Assembly (NCBI GenBank): GCA_023511875.1 | Contig: JAIMAQ010000008.1 | Span: 1-64,000, forward strand | DNA length: 64,000 nucleotides | Reading direction: 5' to 3' | Origin: Thermoflavifilum sp. | GTDB lineage: Bacteria; Bacteroidota; Bacteroidia; Chitinophagales; Chitinophagaceae | Part shown: in pieces, positions 18,682 through 26,689 of the stretch | How the letters are laid out: each line of letters starts with the position of its first letter | Numbering within the stretch: position 1 is the stretch's first letter | The notes under the pieces: generated by a model | The model's input: only the letters and a program-made list of their open reading frames with translations | Databases searched by the model: none | Told to the model about the DNA's origin: nothing | Position numbers and translations under genes: made by a program

Positions 18682-18700
18682 ATAAAAATTGAATTTTTAT
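18682..18700. promoter_or_regulatory. Perfect 9-1-9 palindrome, candidate Rrf2 operator
   Basis: ATAAAAATTGAATTTTTAT reads as two 9-bp inverted halves around one central base. It overlaps the stop codon of the Rrf2 gene and lies 39 bp before the 4-TM gene. Rrf2-family NsrR sites are also inverted repeats with a one-base centre, so this may be an operator. The arms are only A/T, so chance or a weak terminator cannot be excluded. Confidence 0.4.
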
Positions 18701-19128
18701 CGTTTTAAAATAGGTTTATGCGCATCTTCCTCAGCAAATTGAGCTATGGTTGTTGATTGTAACGAATATCTGATTTGTTCTCGAATTTGTTTAAACTCTT
18801 CATGCAACGGGCAGGGTCTTGATTCTGAACAATAACGCAAGCCCAAGGCACAGCCTTCAAATACCTGATCTCCATCCATAGCAATCACCACATCTTCCAA
18901 AGTCTGCTTCATGGCTCGCTTATCTAGATAAAAACCACCATTAGGCCCTTTGGTAGATTGAATAATGTTGCGCTTGCTCAGGTATTGCAGAATCTTGGCA
19001 ATAAAGTGAAGTGGTGAATCAATTCCTTGGGCCACTTCGCGAATACTAACTTTTTTCCCATTTCTGCTCTGATGAGCAATATAAATCACTGCACGTATGG
19101 CATATTCACAACTTTTTGAGAAAATCAT
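18697..19128 (-). CDS. Rrf2-family regulator, NsrR/IscR-like with three cluster cysteines
   Basis: This 143-aa protein has an N-terminal winged helix (FSKSCEYAIRAVIYIA ... KKVSIREVAQGIDSPLHFI) and the Rrf2 wing GPNGGFYLDK. Three cysteines, C93, C100 and C106 (EGCALGLRYCSESRPCPLHE), lie where NsrR and IscR bind an Fe-S cluster. It is the first gene of an operon rich in di-iron and Fe-S-repair proteins, so sensing of nitric oxide or cluster status is likely. Whether it should be called NsrR or IscR cannot be settled from sequence alone. Confidence 0.88.
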   Translation of the reverse strand: MIFSKSCEYAIRAVIYIAHQSRNGKKVSIREVAQGIDSPLHFIAKILQYLSKRNIIQSTKGPNGGFYLDKRAMKQTLEDVVIAMDGDQVFEGCALGLRYCSESRPCPLHEEFKQIREQIRYSLQSTTIAQFAEEDAHKPILKR

Positions 19129-19222
19129 TTGATGAATTTTAATACAAAAATAATAGGCTCAAAGCAATAAATAAAGGAGTTTTTTATCTTTTTTATGATT
19201 TAACATTTTGCTGACAAGTTGA

Positions 19223-19253
19223 TTTATGTTCAATATTTTAAATCCAACATAAA
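19223..19253. promoter_or_regulatory. Inverted repeat between the Rrf2 gene and a divergent gene
   Basis: TTTATGTT (19223-19230) and AACATAAA (19246-19253) form an 8-bp inverted repeat with a 15-bp spacer in the 209-bp divergent region. It could be a second regulator site controlling both directions. It does not match the 18682 palindrome closely. Confidence 0.3.
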
Positions 19254-19337
19254 CTTTTGGAGTATCCTCATCTGTATGTTATCGGGCATAAATCTTGTTA
19301 ACCAATTGTAAAATGGTTTCACTTAAAATTTGATCCT

Positions 19338-19568
19338 ATGAAACGTCGATTCATGATGCTAGCAATGATCATTGCAGCAACAAGTTTAAGCCTCCTGTCT
19401 TTTCGCTCTCCTCACCGGGTGAAGGCTCAATGGATCGAGAAATCTCCCGTCATGGAGGATACATTGCCTCCAAAAACAGATTCTGCTAGCCAGGCCGACA
19501 CATCGGGAGAAAAATTGGATACCCCACAAATGGTGATCGACACCGGGCAGGGCGGAAACCTCATGTAA
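19338..19568 (+). CDS. Small secreted protein of unknown function
   Basis: The 76-aa product begins with a signal peptide (MKRRFMMLAMIIAATSLSLL). The mature part is short, hydrophilic and rich in Asp, Thr, Ser and Pro (DTLPPKTDSASQADTSGEK). I recognise no domain. It has its own terminator hairpin at 19575-19619, which supports a real transcribed gene. Confidence 0.55.
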   Translation: MKRRFMMLAMIIAATSLSLLSFRSPHRVKAQWIEKSPVMEDTLPPKTDSASQADTSGEKLDTPQMVIDTGQGGNLM

Positions 19569-19574
19569 TGCTCT

Positions 19575-19619
19575 AAGGCCTGCATGGAATAAAACACTTC
19601 ATTACCGTGTGGGCCTTTT
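19575..19619 (+). terminator. Intrinsic terminator after the small secreted protein
   Basis: AAGGCCTGCATGG (19575-19587) pairs with CCGTGTGGGCCTT (19605-19617), with three G-U pairs, and is followed by TT/TTTG. The loop of 17 bases is long, so efficiency is uncertain. Confidence 0.5.
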
Positions 19620-19637
19620 GTTCATGCTCTTTCCTGA

Positions 19638-20480
19638 TTAAAAATGATACATGATTTGTGCGGTAAAGAAAAAAAAGGGATTCGATTCGTTTTTCGTAAA
19701 GCCGGGTGTATTCATAGGTAAGATGAAATAAGGGGTAACTGAAGCCTGCCAATGAGCATAGCTACAAGTAAAAGGCAGTTGTACTTCAAAAGAAAGCAAT
19801 TGATAAGTTTTTACGGCTTTTTGCTGTTTTTGCGTGATTTGGCCAATAGGAAGCCCAAGCAGAGCAGATTGCTTAATAGCATGTGTGTAATAGGTTTTAT
19901 AAAAAGTTTGCGTTCCCGCATCTACTGCCAATGAGGGTTTCCACATTATTTGTGGCTGATGCATAAGGCTGATGGGAAAAGTAATTTGTACATGTTGTAA
20001 CCAATCATGATCTTGTTGACGCTCCCAGACATAACTATTTTCTAATTGCGCTTCTATATGCTTGGTGTGAAACATGAGGTTCACATCTCCAATAGCCTGC
20101 AAGGAAGCCAATAAGCTAGCGTGAGCAGTATCGACCCAATATTGGGTGTAAGAAAACACTGTAGAAAAATGATCACTCATTCGCCAAACATACCCCGGCG
20201 TCAGGCTCCATCCTTCCCAAGGCTGGTGCCCATGCTCATGTAAATAGGGAATAGCACTGAGAAAAAAACCGGGTTTGGAGGTAATGGTGAGCGAAGGCAT
20301 CAAATAAGCCATAGAAGCAGAATCGCGACGACCACCATACGTAAACTGAGAAAGATACGTGATTCCCACATGAAATTGAACGGCTGCGGTAGAGTCCTTA
20401 GCATGCCCTTGCTGGGCACTTGCAGGAAGAGCAGTGCATAAAGAAATCACCCACCAAATAAAGTGTAACTTGATTTTCAT
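19638..20480 (-). CDS. Outer-membrane beta-barrel-like protein
   Basis: The 280-aa product has a signal peptide (MKIKLHFIWWVISLCTALPA, cut near ASAQQ). Alternating aromatic and polar residues (for example SQFTYGGRR and FSYTQYWVDTAH) and a C-terminal Phe (IMYHF) point to a small beta-barrel of the outer membrane. I do not recognise a specific family. It is 73 bp downstream of the low-complexity protein gene, but a terminator lies between them, so it may have its own promoter. Confidence 0.6.
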   Translation of the reverse strand: MKIKLHFIWWVISLCTALPASAQQGHAKDSTAAVQFHVGITYLSQFTYGGRRDSASMAYLMPSLTITSKPGFFLSAIPYLHEHGHQPWEGWSLTPGYVWRMSDHFSTVFSYTQYWVDTAHASLLASLQAIGDVNLMFHTKHIEAQLENSYVWERQQDHDWLQHVQITFPISLMHQPQIMWKPSLAVDAGTQTFYKTYYTHAIKQSALLGLPIGQITQKQQKAVKTYQLLSFEVQLPFTCSYAHWQASVTPYFILPMNTPGFTKNESNPFFFFTAQIMYHF

Positions 20481-20510
20481 AGTTGGTTATTGAAATCCAA
20501 AAAAGGAAAA

Positions 20511-20537
20511 AAGATCAGGCCGCAGCGACCTGATCTT
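20511..20537 (-). terminator. Intrinsic terminator after the low-complexity secreted protein
   Basis: AAGATCAGG (20511-20519) pairs perfectly with CCTGATCTT (20529-20537). On the minus strand the stem is followed by a run of T residues (20504-20512 region). It ends the transcript of the 194-aa gene. Confidence 0.75.
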
Positions 20538-20553
20538 TCAGGTAAAATAAGAT

Positions 20554-21138
20554 TTAATGATGTACACCGCCGTCAACCCGGGTGTGGCTAGAAGCTTTTA
20601 CCTCATTCTTACCTGCTTGAGCTTTCAGCTCAGCATTGCCCTGCTGATGAGCATTCACTGAACCACCCTGAACCGAAGTTTCTGTAGTTGTAGAGCCAGA
20701 GGCTGAGACCTGAGTATGCTCGGCAGTTTGATGGGCTTGATGGGCTTTTTTTCTCGCTTCACGAGCGGCCCTGCGAGCCATTTTACGTTCATGCTTCAAT
20801 AAGGCATGTGAAGAGGCATTCACACTAGTGCTTTGCTTAGCTTCGGCTTGTGCAGCTTCATTTAGGCCCTTGCTGGCTACTCCCCCCGAAGCAGAAATTG
20901 CCGTAGAAGCTTGTCCGTTTAATGTTCCTACGGTAGACTGAGTGGTCTGAACAGCCTGATGGGTCGTTTGCATAGCCGCCTGCGTGGCCTCATGGGTAAC
21001 GGCCTGTGTAGCGGGTACAGTAGCATGTACGGCTGCCTGAGTAGCCGATTGTACGCCCACATTCACCTGTGCTTGTGCAGACAATACCCAAGCAGAGCAA
21101 AACATACCGGCAACTGCTAAAGAAATCTGTTTTTTCAT
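20554..21138 (-). CDS. Secreted Ala/Thr/His-rich low-complexity protein
   Basis: The 194-aa product has a signal peptide (MKKQISLAVAGMFCSAWVLS, cut near AQAQ). The mature chain is low-complexity: a Thr/Gln/Ala/His region (VPATQAVTHEATQAAMQTT), a basic segment (HERKMARRAAREARKKAHQA) and an acidic-poor tail ending VDGGVHH. No known domain is seen. It may be a periplasmic structural or nucleic-acid-binding protein, but nothing in the sequence proves it. A clear terminator follows it. Confidence 0.6.
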   Translation of the reverse strand: MKKQISLAVAGMFCSAWVLSAQAQVNVGVQSATQAAVHATVPATQAVTHEATQAAMQTTHQAVQTTQSTVGTLNGQASTAISASGGVASKGLNEAAQAEAKQSTSVNASSHALLKHERKMARRAAREARKKAHQAHQTAEHTQVSASGSTTTETSVQGGSVNAHQQGNAELKAQAGKNEVKASSHTRVDGGVHH

Positions 21139-21300
21139 AGCTTTTGGTTTTAAGGTGAATGAATGAAAACGAATTGAAAACTGATTTTATAAATCCAATT
21201 ACTATGCCACAATTATATTTGTGAAAAAACCAAAAGGGATGGCTGTTTCCTAATTATCACTAAAAACCCAAAAGGAAACGAAATCGTGTAAGGCAATGAT

Positions 21301-22326
21301 TTAATTCGAAGCCTCTTTTTTGGATGACCAGATCAAGTGGCTTTGTTGTGCCAGCAACATGAAGTCGGCCAAAACGATAGCCGTTACGGCTTCTAATACC
21401 ACGGGTACGCGTAAGGCAATGCAGAGATCATGCCGGCCTTTGACGCTAAAGGGTTCTATCTCTCCCGAAGCCAGGTTGAGGGTATGTTGGGTTTGGGGAG
21501 TAGATGAGGTGGGTTTGACGACTACGCGAAAAACAAGTGGGTTGCCATTCGTGAGCCCCCCTACCACCCCACCTGCGTGATTTGTAGCTGTGCGACCCGA
21601 AAGATCGATCAAGGGGTCATTGTGCTGGCTGCCCAACATCTTAGCAGCTTGGAATCCTGCACCAAACTCGATGCCTTTGATGGCGGGAATAGAAAATACG
21701 GCATGAGCAAGCACCGATTCTATAGAATCGAAAAAAGGCTCCCCCAATCCAATAGGCAATCCAATAGCTTCACATTCTACAATGCCGCCAATCGAATCTT
21801 TAGCCGCAATGGCTTTTTCCAATCCTTTCTCGATATCGGTTTCTCCCCCAATTTCCACAATACGTGCCCGTACTTGAATGGGTGTTTCTCCACTTTGTAA
21901 TATTTTTTTAGCTACAACGCCTGCTGCAACTAGCGGCAAGGTGAGTCTTCCGCTAAAATGCCCTCCTCCACGGTAGTCTTCAAATCCGCCATACTTAACA
22001 CGCGCAACAAAATCGGCATGCCCAGGGCGTGGAACATCCCTTTGTTTTTCATAATCGGCCGAACGAGTATTTTGATTGGCAAACCAAATGCAGATGGGTG
22101 ATCCAGTAGTATGTTGCTGAAAAACACCCGAATGAATGACGGGCTCGTCGGCCTCTTGGCGAGGTGTGGTACCTTTAGCTCCAGGCTTTCGGCGAGCAAT
22201 ATCTTCCAAAAAATCGGCTTCCTGAAGCGGAATACCAGCCGGACAACCATCAATGATAATGCCCACTGCTGGGCCATGTGACTCACCAAATATGGATATC
22301 CGAAAAATTCTACCAAAACTGTTCAT
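21301..22326 (-). CDS. aroC: Chorismate synthase
   Basis: The enzyme makes chorismate from EPSP with reduced FMN, the last shikimate step. The N-terminus (GRIFRISIFGESHGPAVGI), the RKPGAKGTTPRQEADEP region and GRTATNHAGGVVGGLTNG are diagnostic. The C-terminal half has VVKPTSSTPQTQH and the GRHDLCIALR motif. At 341 aa the length is a little short but complete. It is the last gene of the Phe/Tyr operon, 12 bp after aroA. Confidence 0.95.
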   Translation of the reverse strand: MNSFGRIFRISIFGESHGPAVGIIIDGCPAGIPLQEADFLEDIARRKPGAKGTTPRQEADEPVIHSGVFQQHTTGSPICIWFANQNTRSADYEKQRDVPRPGHADFVARVKYGGFEDYRGGGHFSGRLTLPLVAAGVVAKKILQSGETPIQVRARIVEIGGETDIEKGLEKAIAAKDSIGGIVECEAIGLPIGLGEPFFDSIESVLAHAVFSIPAIKGIEFGAGFQAAKMLGSQHNDPLIDLSGRTATNHAGGVVGGLTNGNPLVFRVVVKPTSSTPQTQHTLNLASGEIEPFSVKGRHDLCIALRVPVVLEAVTAIVLADFMLLAQQSHLIWSSKKEASN

Positions 22327-22338
22327 ACCAAGATCGGG

Positions 22339-23619
22339 TTAAGATACCACTGGAAAGGGCTGAGCGGGCTTGATTTTCCCGCCAATCTGGCTAAGATGTA
22401 TCCAGAACTCGGGATAAGATTTGTTGACGGCTTCTGCATGTTGAATGATCACATCTCCAGATGCTCGAAGTGCAGCTATAGCCGCCGCCATGGCAATCCG
22501 ATGGTCGTGATGCGAAAAAACTTTTGCAGCTTTTGGCCTGCCCCCGCGAATAATCATATCATCGCCCAAAAGCTGAATATTAATGCCCATTTTGCCAAAC
22601 TCTTGTTGCAGAGTTTTTCCCCGATCGCTCTCTTTATGGGCAAGCCTGCTCACCCCCTTAATGCGTGTAGTGCCTTTGCAATATGTGGCCAATGCCACCA
22701 GGGGTGGGAACAAATCGGGGCAATCTGTAGCATCAAATGAAAAGCCGTGCAGCTCTTGGTGATGTTGCACAGTAAGCCGATCATCATCCCAGATGAGAAA
22801 AGCTCCTGCCTCATACAAGGCTTGTAAAATAGCTCTATCGGGTTGGGCAGACTCACGAGCCAGGTGCCGCAAGGTCACTTGCCCGGCTATTGCCCCAGCC
22901 ACCAGCAAAAATGCCGCCCCACTCCAGTCGCCCTCCACGGTATATGTCGTTGGCCGATAAGTTTGTCGAGATCCAAAATAAAACCTTTCATAACCCTGCC
23001 TATGCACCTTTACCCCAAACTTATCCATAATTTGCAAGGTGAGATCCACGTATTCCTTACTTTTCAGATCGTGTACTTCAATGCTCACCTCTTCGGCAAC
23101 TGCTCCATATGCCATGAGCAACCCCGTAAGAAACTGGGAACTCAATGAACCGTCAATGGTTAAGGAAACGGGCCGTAAGGGACCTTTCACTCGGATGGGG
23201 GGTAATCCTTGGCGCGTTTGGCAGGCTACACCAAGCCGAGGTAACACTTCTTCAAAAAATTGCATAGGCCTATTGAGCAAGCTCCCCTCGGCTTGTATAA
23301 TAAGCTCTTCGTGATGCAAGGCTGCTATGGGAGTAAACAGGCGTATACACAAACCGGCCTCTCCGCAATGTATCGTGTGGGATTGGGGATGAATACCCTT
23401 GCTCCAGATTTCTACCTGCTGGCCATCGATATGTACGGTAGCTCCCAATGAGGTGATTACACCCAATGCAGCTCGACAATCGTTGCTGAACCCTGCATGT
23501 TGAATCACCGTTTTCCCTTTGGCCAGCAAAGCCGCCGCCAGCGCCCGTTGCATGGCACTCTTCGAAGAGTTGGCCGTGATTTCTCCTTCAATCTGAGATG
23601 GACTAACCGTGATTTCCAT
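22339..23619 (-). CDS. aroA: 3-phosphoshikimate 1-carboxyvinyltransferase (EPSP synthase)
   Basis: The enzyme transfers enolpyruvyl from PEP to shikimate 3-phosphate. The family features visible are NSSKSAMQRALAAALLAKGK near the N-terminus, GEAGLCIRLFTPIAAL, the SSQFLTGLLMAYG block and the C-terminal DHRIAMAAAIAAL motif. The length of 426 aa is standard. It lies 34 bp after aroB and 12 bp before aroC within one operon. Confidence 0.95.
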   Translation of the reverse strand: MEITVSPSQIEGEITANSSKSAMQRALAAALLAKGKTVIQHAGFSNDCRAALGVITSLGATVHIDGQQVEIWSKGIHPQSHTIHCGEAGLCIRLFTPIAALHHEELIIQAEGSLLNRPMQFFEEVLPRLGVACQTRQGLPPIRVKGPLRPVSLTIDGSLSSQFLTGLLMAYGAVAEEVSIEVHDLKSKEYVDLTLQIMDKFGVKVHRQGYERFYFGSRQTYRPTTYTVEGDWSGAAFLLVAGAIAGQVTLRHLARESAQPDRAILQALYEAGAFLIWDDDRLTVQHHQELHGFSFDATDCPDLFPPLVALATYCKGTTRIKGVSRLAHKESDRGKTLQQEFGKMGINIQLLGDDMIIRGGRPKAAKVFSHHDHRIAMAAAIAALRASGDVIIQHAEAVNKSYPEFWIHLSQIGGKIKPAQPFPVVS

Positions 23620-23653
23620 GGATTACAAAGGTATATGATGGAATGCATTCCAT

Positions 23654-24694
23654 TCAATGGGCTGCCATTAATAACGACTTAAGCTCATCCATTGCAATGG
23701 GCTTCATCTGGGCTTTGCCAATCGCTTCCAATAACACCAGATGCAAAACATCTTTTTCTCGTTTTTTATCGTGCAACAAACAATCCCACACGAGATCCCA
23801 ATCTAAAGATGGACTGTTAGTAGGCAATCCATAGGCTTCTAATAACCGTAGAATACGGTTGGCATCCGCAGCATTTAGCCCGGCCAACTGCCCAGAAAGC
23901 CGACTAGCCACGGCCATTCCTATGCTGATTGCTCTCCCATGCGAAATGTTCAACAATTTTTCGATAGCATGGCCAAGGGTATGTCCAAAATTCAACCAAC
24001 GCCTCATCCCCTTTTCTCGGGGATCGGCTTGTACCACATGCAGCTTATGTTGCAACGACACATCGACCAGGTGAGCAACCACTTCCATTTCTCCCCGCAG
24101 AGCCTCTTGTGCATGTTGTTCCAAATACACAAATAATTCCTCATCGAGTATGCAAGCATATTTAATGATTTCAGCAAAGCCATTTTGCCATTCTGCAAGG
24201 GGTAAGGTATGCAACCAATCGAGATCGATCAAAATGAAAGCGGGTTGGCGAATGGTGCCAATGAGATTTTTATATGGGCCCACGTCGATGCCATTTTTTC
24301 CGCCAATACTAGCATCTACCTGGGCAAGAAGTGTGGTAGGCAAGAAGCCAAAAGCAATACCCCGCATGTATATAGAAGCCAGAAAACCCGTTAGATCGGT
24401 CACCACACCCCCACCTACACCTACAAGCGTGTAGCTGCGATCTACTTCCATATGGATAAGCTGCTCAATGAGCCAGTGGAGTGTATCCCAGCTTTTACTC
24501 GACTCTCCGGAAGGCACCGTGATTGCAGGCCATGAAGCCAGCATATCGGGATAAAGGCGTGCTACCTCTTCATCTACAAGCAATATAGTTCGATCCGCAG
24601 GCACCAAATTCCGGAGTTGGTTGCGGGAATGATTGACATAATAGGTGGTCGTTTGCCCGTCGATAGTACGTTGGAAAAGCCGGGGCTTAGCCAT
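23654..24694 (-). CDS. aroB: 3-dehydroquinate synthase
   Basis: The enzyme cyclises DAHP to 3-dehydroquinate using NAD and a divalent metal. The NAD-binding GVGGGVVTDLTGFLASIYMR, the QVDASIGGKNGID motif and the metal-ligand region NFGHTLGHAIEKL are intact. The length (346 aa) is typical. The gene lies 3 bp after the DAHP synthase/chorismate mutase gene, so the first two shikimate steps are made together. Confidence 0.95.
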   Translation of the reverse strand: MAKPRLFQRTIDGQTTTYYVNHSRNQLRNLVPADRTILLVDEEVARLYPDMLASWPAITVPSGESSKSWDTLHWLIEQLIHMEVDRSYTLVGVGGGVVTDLTGFLASIYMRGIAFGFLPTTLLAQVDASIGGKNGIDVGPYKNLIGTIRQPAFILIDLDWLHTLPLAEWQNGFAEIIKYACILDEELFVYLEQHAQEALRGEMEVVAHLVDVSLQHKLHVVQADPREKGMRRWLNFGHTLGHAIEKLLNISHGRAISIGMAVASRLSGQLAGLNAADANRILRLLEAYGLPTNSPSLDWDLVWDCLLHDKKREKDVLHLVLLEAIGKAQMKPIAMDELKSLLMAAH

Positions 24695-24697
24695 GTT

Positions 24698-25810
24698 TTA
24701 GGAGTTTTTCTCGGGATGTTCTTGTTCCATCATCACTTTATGCTGGCGGTTAATCGATTCGAGATGTACGGCATCGTAAAATTTCAAGATAAAATCCTTG
24801 CTTAACCCCAGCTTTTCTCCTTTCTGAAGAGCTCGTTCCAAGATCTCGTTCCAGCGATTGGTTTGGAGGATGGTGATATTGTTTTCTTTTTTATAAATAC
24901 CAATTTTCTCGGCAATTTTCATGCGATTGCCCAAAAGGGTAAGGATTTCATCGTCGATATGGTTGATTTGTTCACGAAACTTTGCCAGGGCATTGAGAAA
25001 AGCTTCTTTTTGGGTAGTCTCTTGTCGCCATTCGATTTGTGCCAGCATTTCGGCCAGGCGTTCAGGGGTGATTTGTTGTTTGGCGTCGCTCCAGGCTTGG
25101 TCGGGATCGATATGGGTTTCGATCATGAGTCCGTCGTAGTCGAGGTTAATCGCTTTTTGAGCCACTTCAAACAGCAGATCTCTGCGGCCACAGATATGAC
25201 TGGGATCGCAAAGCATGGGCAGTTCGGGCATACGGCGTTTTAGCTCAATAGGGATATGCCACATCGGTGCATTGCGATATTCGGTGTTTCCGTAATTCGA
25301 AAAACCGCGATGGATGACGCCGATATGAGCAATATCAGCCTTTTTAAGTCGTTCTATACTTCCCTGCCATAGCTCTAAGTCGGGATTCAGTGGGTTTTTG
25401 ATAAACACGGGGATCTGGGTACCACGCAGTGCATCGGCCAGCTCCTGCACCGAAAAGGGATTAACAGTGGTACGTGCGCCAATCCAAACCATATCGATAC
25501 CCTCTTGCAAACACTCTTCTACATGGCGAGCTGTAGCTACTTCTACGATAATTGGCAAACCCGTGATTTCACGAGCTTTTTTTAACCATTGCAGCGCCTC
25601 GGTACCTATACCTTCAAACATACCCGGCTTGGTGCGTGGCTTCCACACCCCAGCACGAAAAGCGTCGACACGACCTGTTTTGGCAAGGCGAATGGCTGTT
25701 TCCAGTACCTGAAACTCCGTCTCAGCGCTACAGGGACCCGAAATGATGACGGGTTGCTTGTTTTGCAATTTCTGCCAAATCAATTGGGCAGTGGCTAATT
25801 TTTCTTCCAT
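24698..25810 (-). CDS. Bifunctional DAHP synthase / chorismate mutase
   Basis: Residues 1-265 form a DAHP synthase of the AroA-beta (KDO8PS-like) type, with QPVIISGPCSAETEFQVL, FRAGVWKPRTKPGMFEGIG and CDPSHICGRRDLL. Residues 275-360 form an AroQ chorismate mutase (FREQINHIDDEILTLLGNRM ... AEKIGIYKKEN ... RWNEILERA). The fused protein would catalyse the first shikimate step and the first step of the Phe/Tyr branch. This fusion is known in Bacteroidota. The mutase domain often mediates feedback by prephenate. It sits 39 bp downstream of tyrA. Confidence 0.93.
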   Translation of the reverse strand: MEEKLATAQLIWQKLQNKQPVIISGPCSAETEFQVLETAIRLAKTGRVDAFRAGVWKPRTKPGMFEGIGTEALQWLKKAREITGLPIIVEVATARHVEECLQEGIDMVWIGARTTVNPFSVQELADALRGTQIPVFIKNPLNPDLELWQGSIERLKKADIAHIGVIHRGFSNYGNTEYRNAPMWHIPIELKRRMPELPMLCDPSHICGRRDLLFEVAQKAINLDYDGLMIETHIDPDQAWSDAKQQITPERLAEMLAQIEWRQETTQKEAFLNALAKFREQINHIDDEILTLLGNRMKIAEKIGIYKKENNITILQTNRWNEILERALQKGEKLGLSKDFILKFYDAVHLESINRQHKVMMEQEHPEKNS

Positions 25811-25849
25811 AATATGTGCAAATTAAAAGTTTGAAAGTTTATCTATCGG

Positions 25850-26689
25850 TTAATGAATAATTTTTCGGATAGCATTGGCTTCCTGAATCAGCTTATAAAA
25901 GCCTTCATAATCTTCATCGATTAGCATTTGCTTGATCCGTTTTAGCTGATGAATATGCTCATACAACACGTCTAACACATTGTGACGATTTTGTTGAAAA
26001 ATGGGTATCCAAGTGTCGGGTGAACTCTTTGCCAATCGTACTGTAGAAGCAAATCCTCCACTAGCCAAATCGAAGATGGCTTTCTCTTCTTTTTCCTTTT
26101 CCAATACGGTGAGGGCTAAAGCAAATGAGGTGATATGCGAAATATGCGATACATAAGCAGCATGCAAATCATGTGAGGCTGAATCCATGTAAATGATTCG
26201 GCTGCCAATGGTTTCGTAAATATTTTTTACCTGCTCTACTGCATCTGGATCGCTATCGTCGAGGTCGCAAATCACCACATTCTTTCCGTGAAATAGCTGT
26301 GGTATAGCGGCTTCTGGACCAGAATATTCTGTACCTGCCATGGGATGCGTGGCTACCAACCTGCCTCTACGAGGGTGTTGCTTCACCGCCTGTAAGATTT
26401 TCTCTTTGGTAGAGCCTACTTCAATCACCACTTGACGGTCGACTCGATCGAGTACCGTGGGGAGTAGATGGAGAATAACGTTGACTGGAACGGCTAAAAC
26501 AATGAGATCTACCTTGTCGATAGCTTCATCCAAGCAACAAATACGATCTACCAATTTTTTTTGTACGGCTTTTTGCGCATGATCGGGATTGGCTTCCACC
26601 CCAATCAATTCGGTGGCTAAGCCCGATCTTCTTAACTCCAGAGCTAGAGAGCCTCCGATTAATCCTATGCCCACAATAGCTACTTGCAT
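25850..26689 (-). CDS. tyrA: Prephenate dehydrogenase
   Basis: The enzyme converts prephenate to 4-hydroxyphenylpyruvate for tyrosine. I placed the start at 26689 (MQVAIVGIGLIGGSLAL), which opens with the Rossmann GxGxxG, instead of the upstream in-frame ATG at 26770 that lies in the aminotransferase gene. THPMAGTEYSGPEAA contains the conserved active-site His. The product is 279 aa with no added mutase or ACT domain. Its start overlaps the aminotransferase stop by 10 bp. Confidence 0.92.
   Translation of the reverse strand: MQVAIVGIGLIGGSLALELRRSGLATELIGVEANPDHAQKAVQKKLVDRICCLDEAIDKVDLIVLAVPVNVILHLLPTVLDRVDRQVVIEVGSTKEKILQAVKQHPRRGRLVATHPMAGTEYSGPEAAIPQLFHGKNVVICDLDDSDPDAVEQVKNIYETIGSRIIYMDSASHDLHAAYVSHISHITSFALALTVLEKEKEEKAIFDLASGGFASTVRLAKSSPDTWIPIFQQNRHNVLDVLYEHIHQLKRIKQMLIDEDYEGFYKLIQEANAIRKIIH

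Noticed and set aside
21245-21279. GTTTCCT/AGGAAAC inverted repeat downstream of aroC
   Set aside because: Only a 7-bp stem with a 21-base loop and no T-run on the minus strand, so a terminator is not supported.
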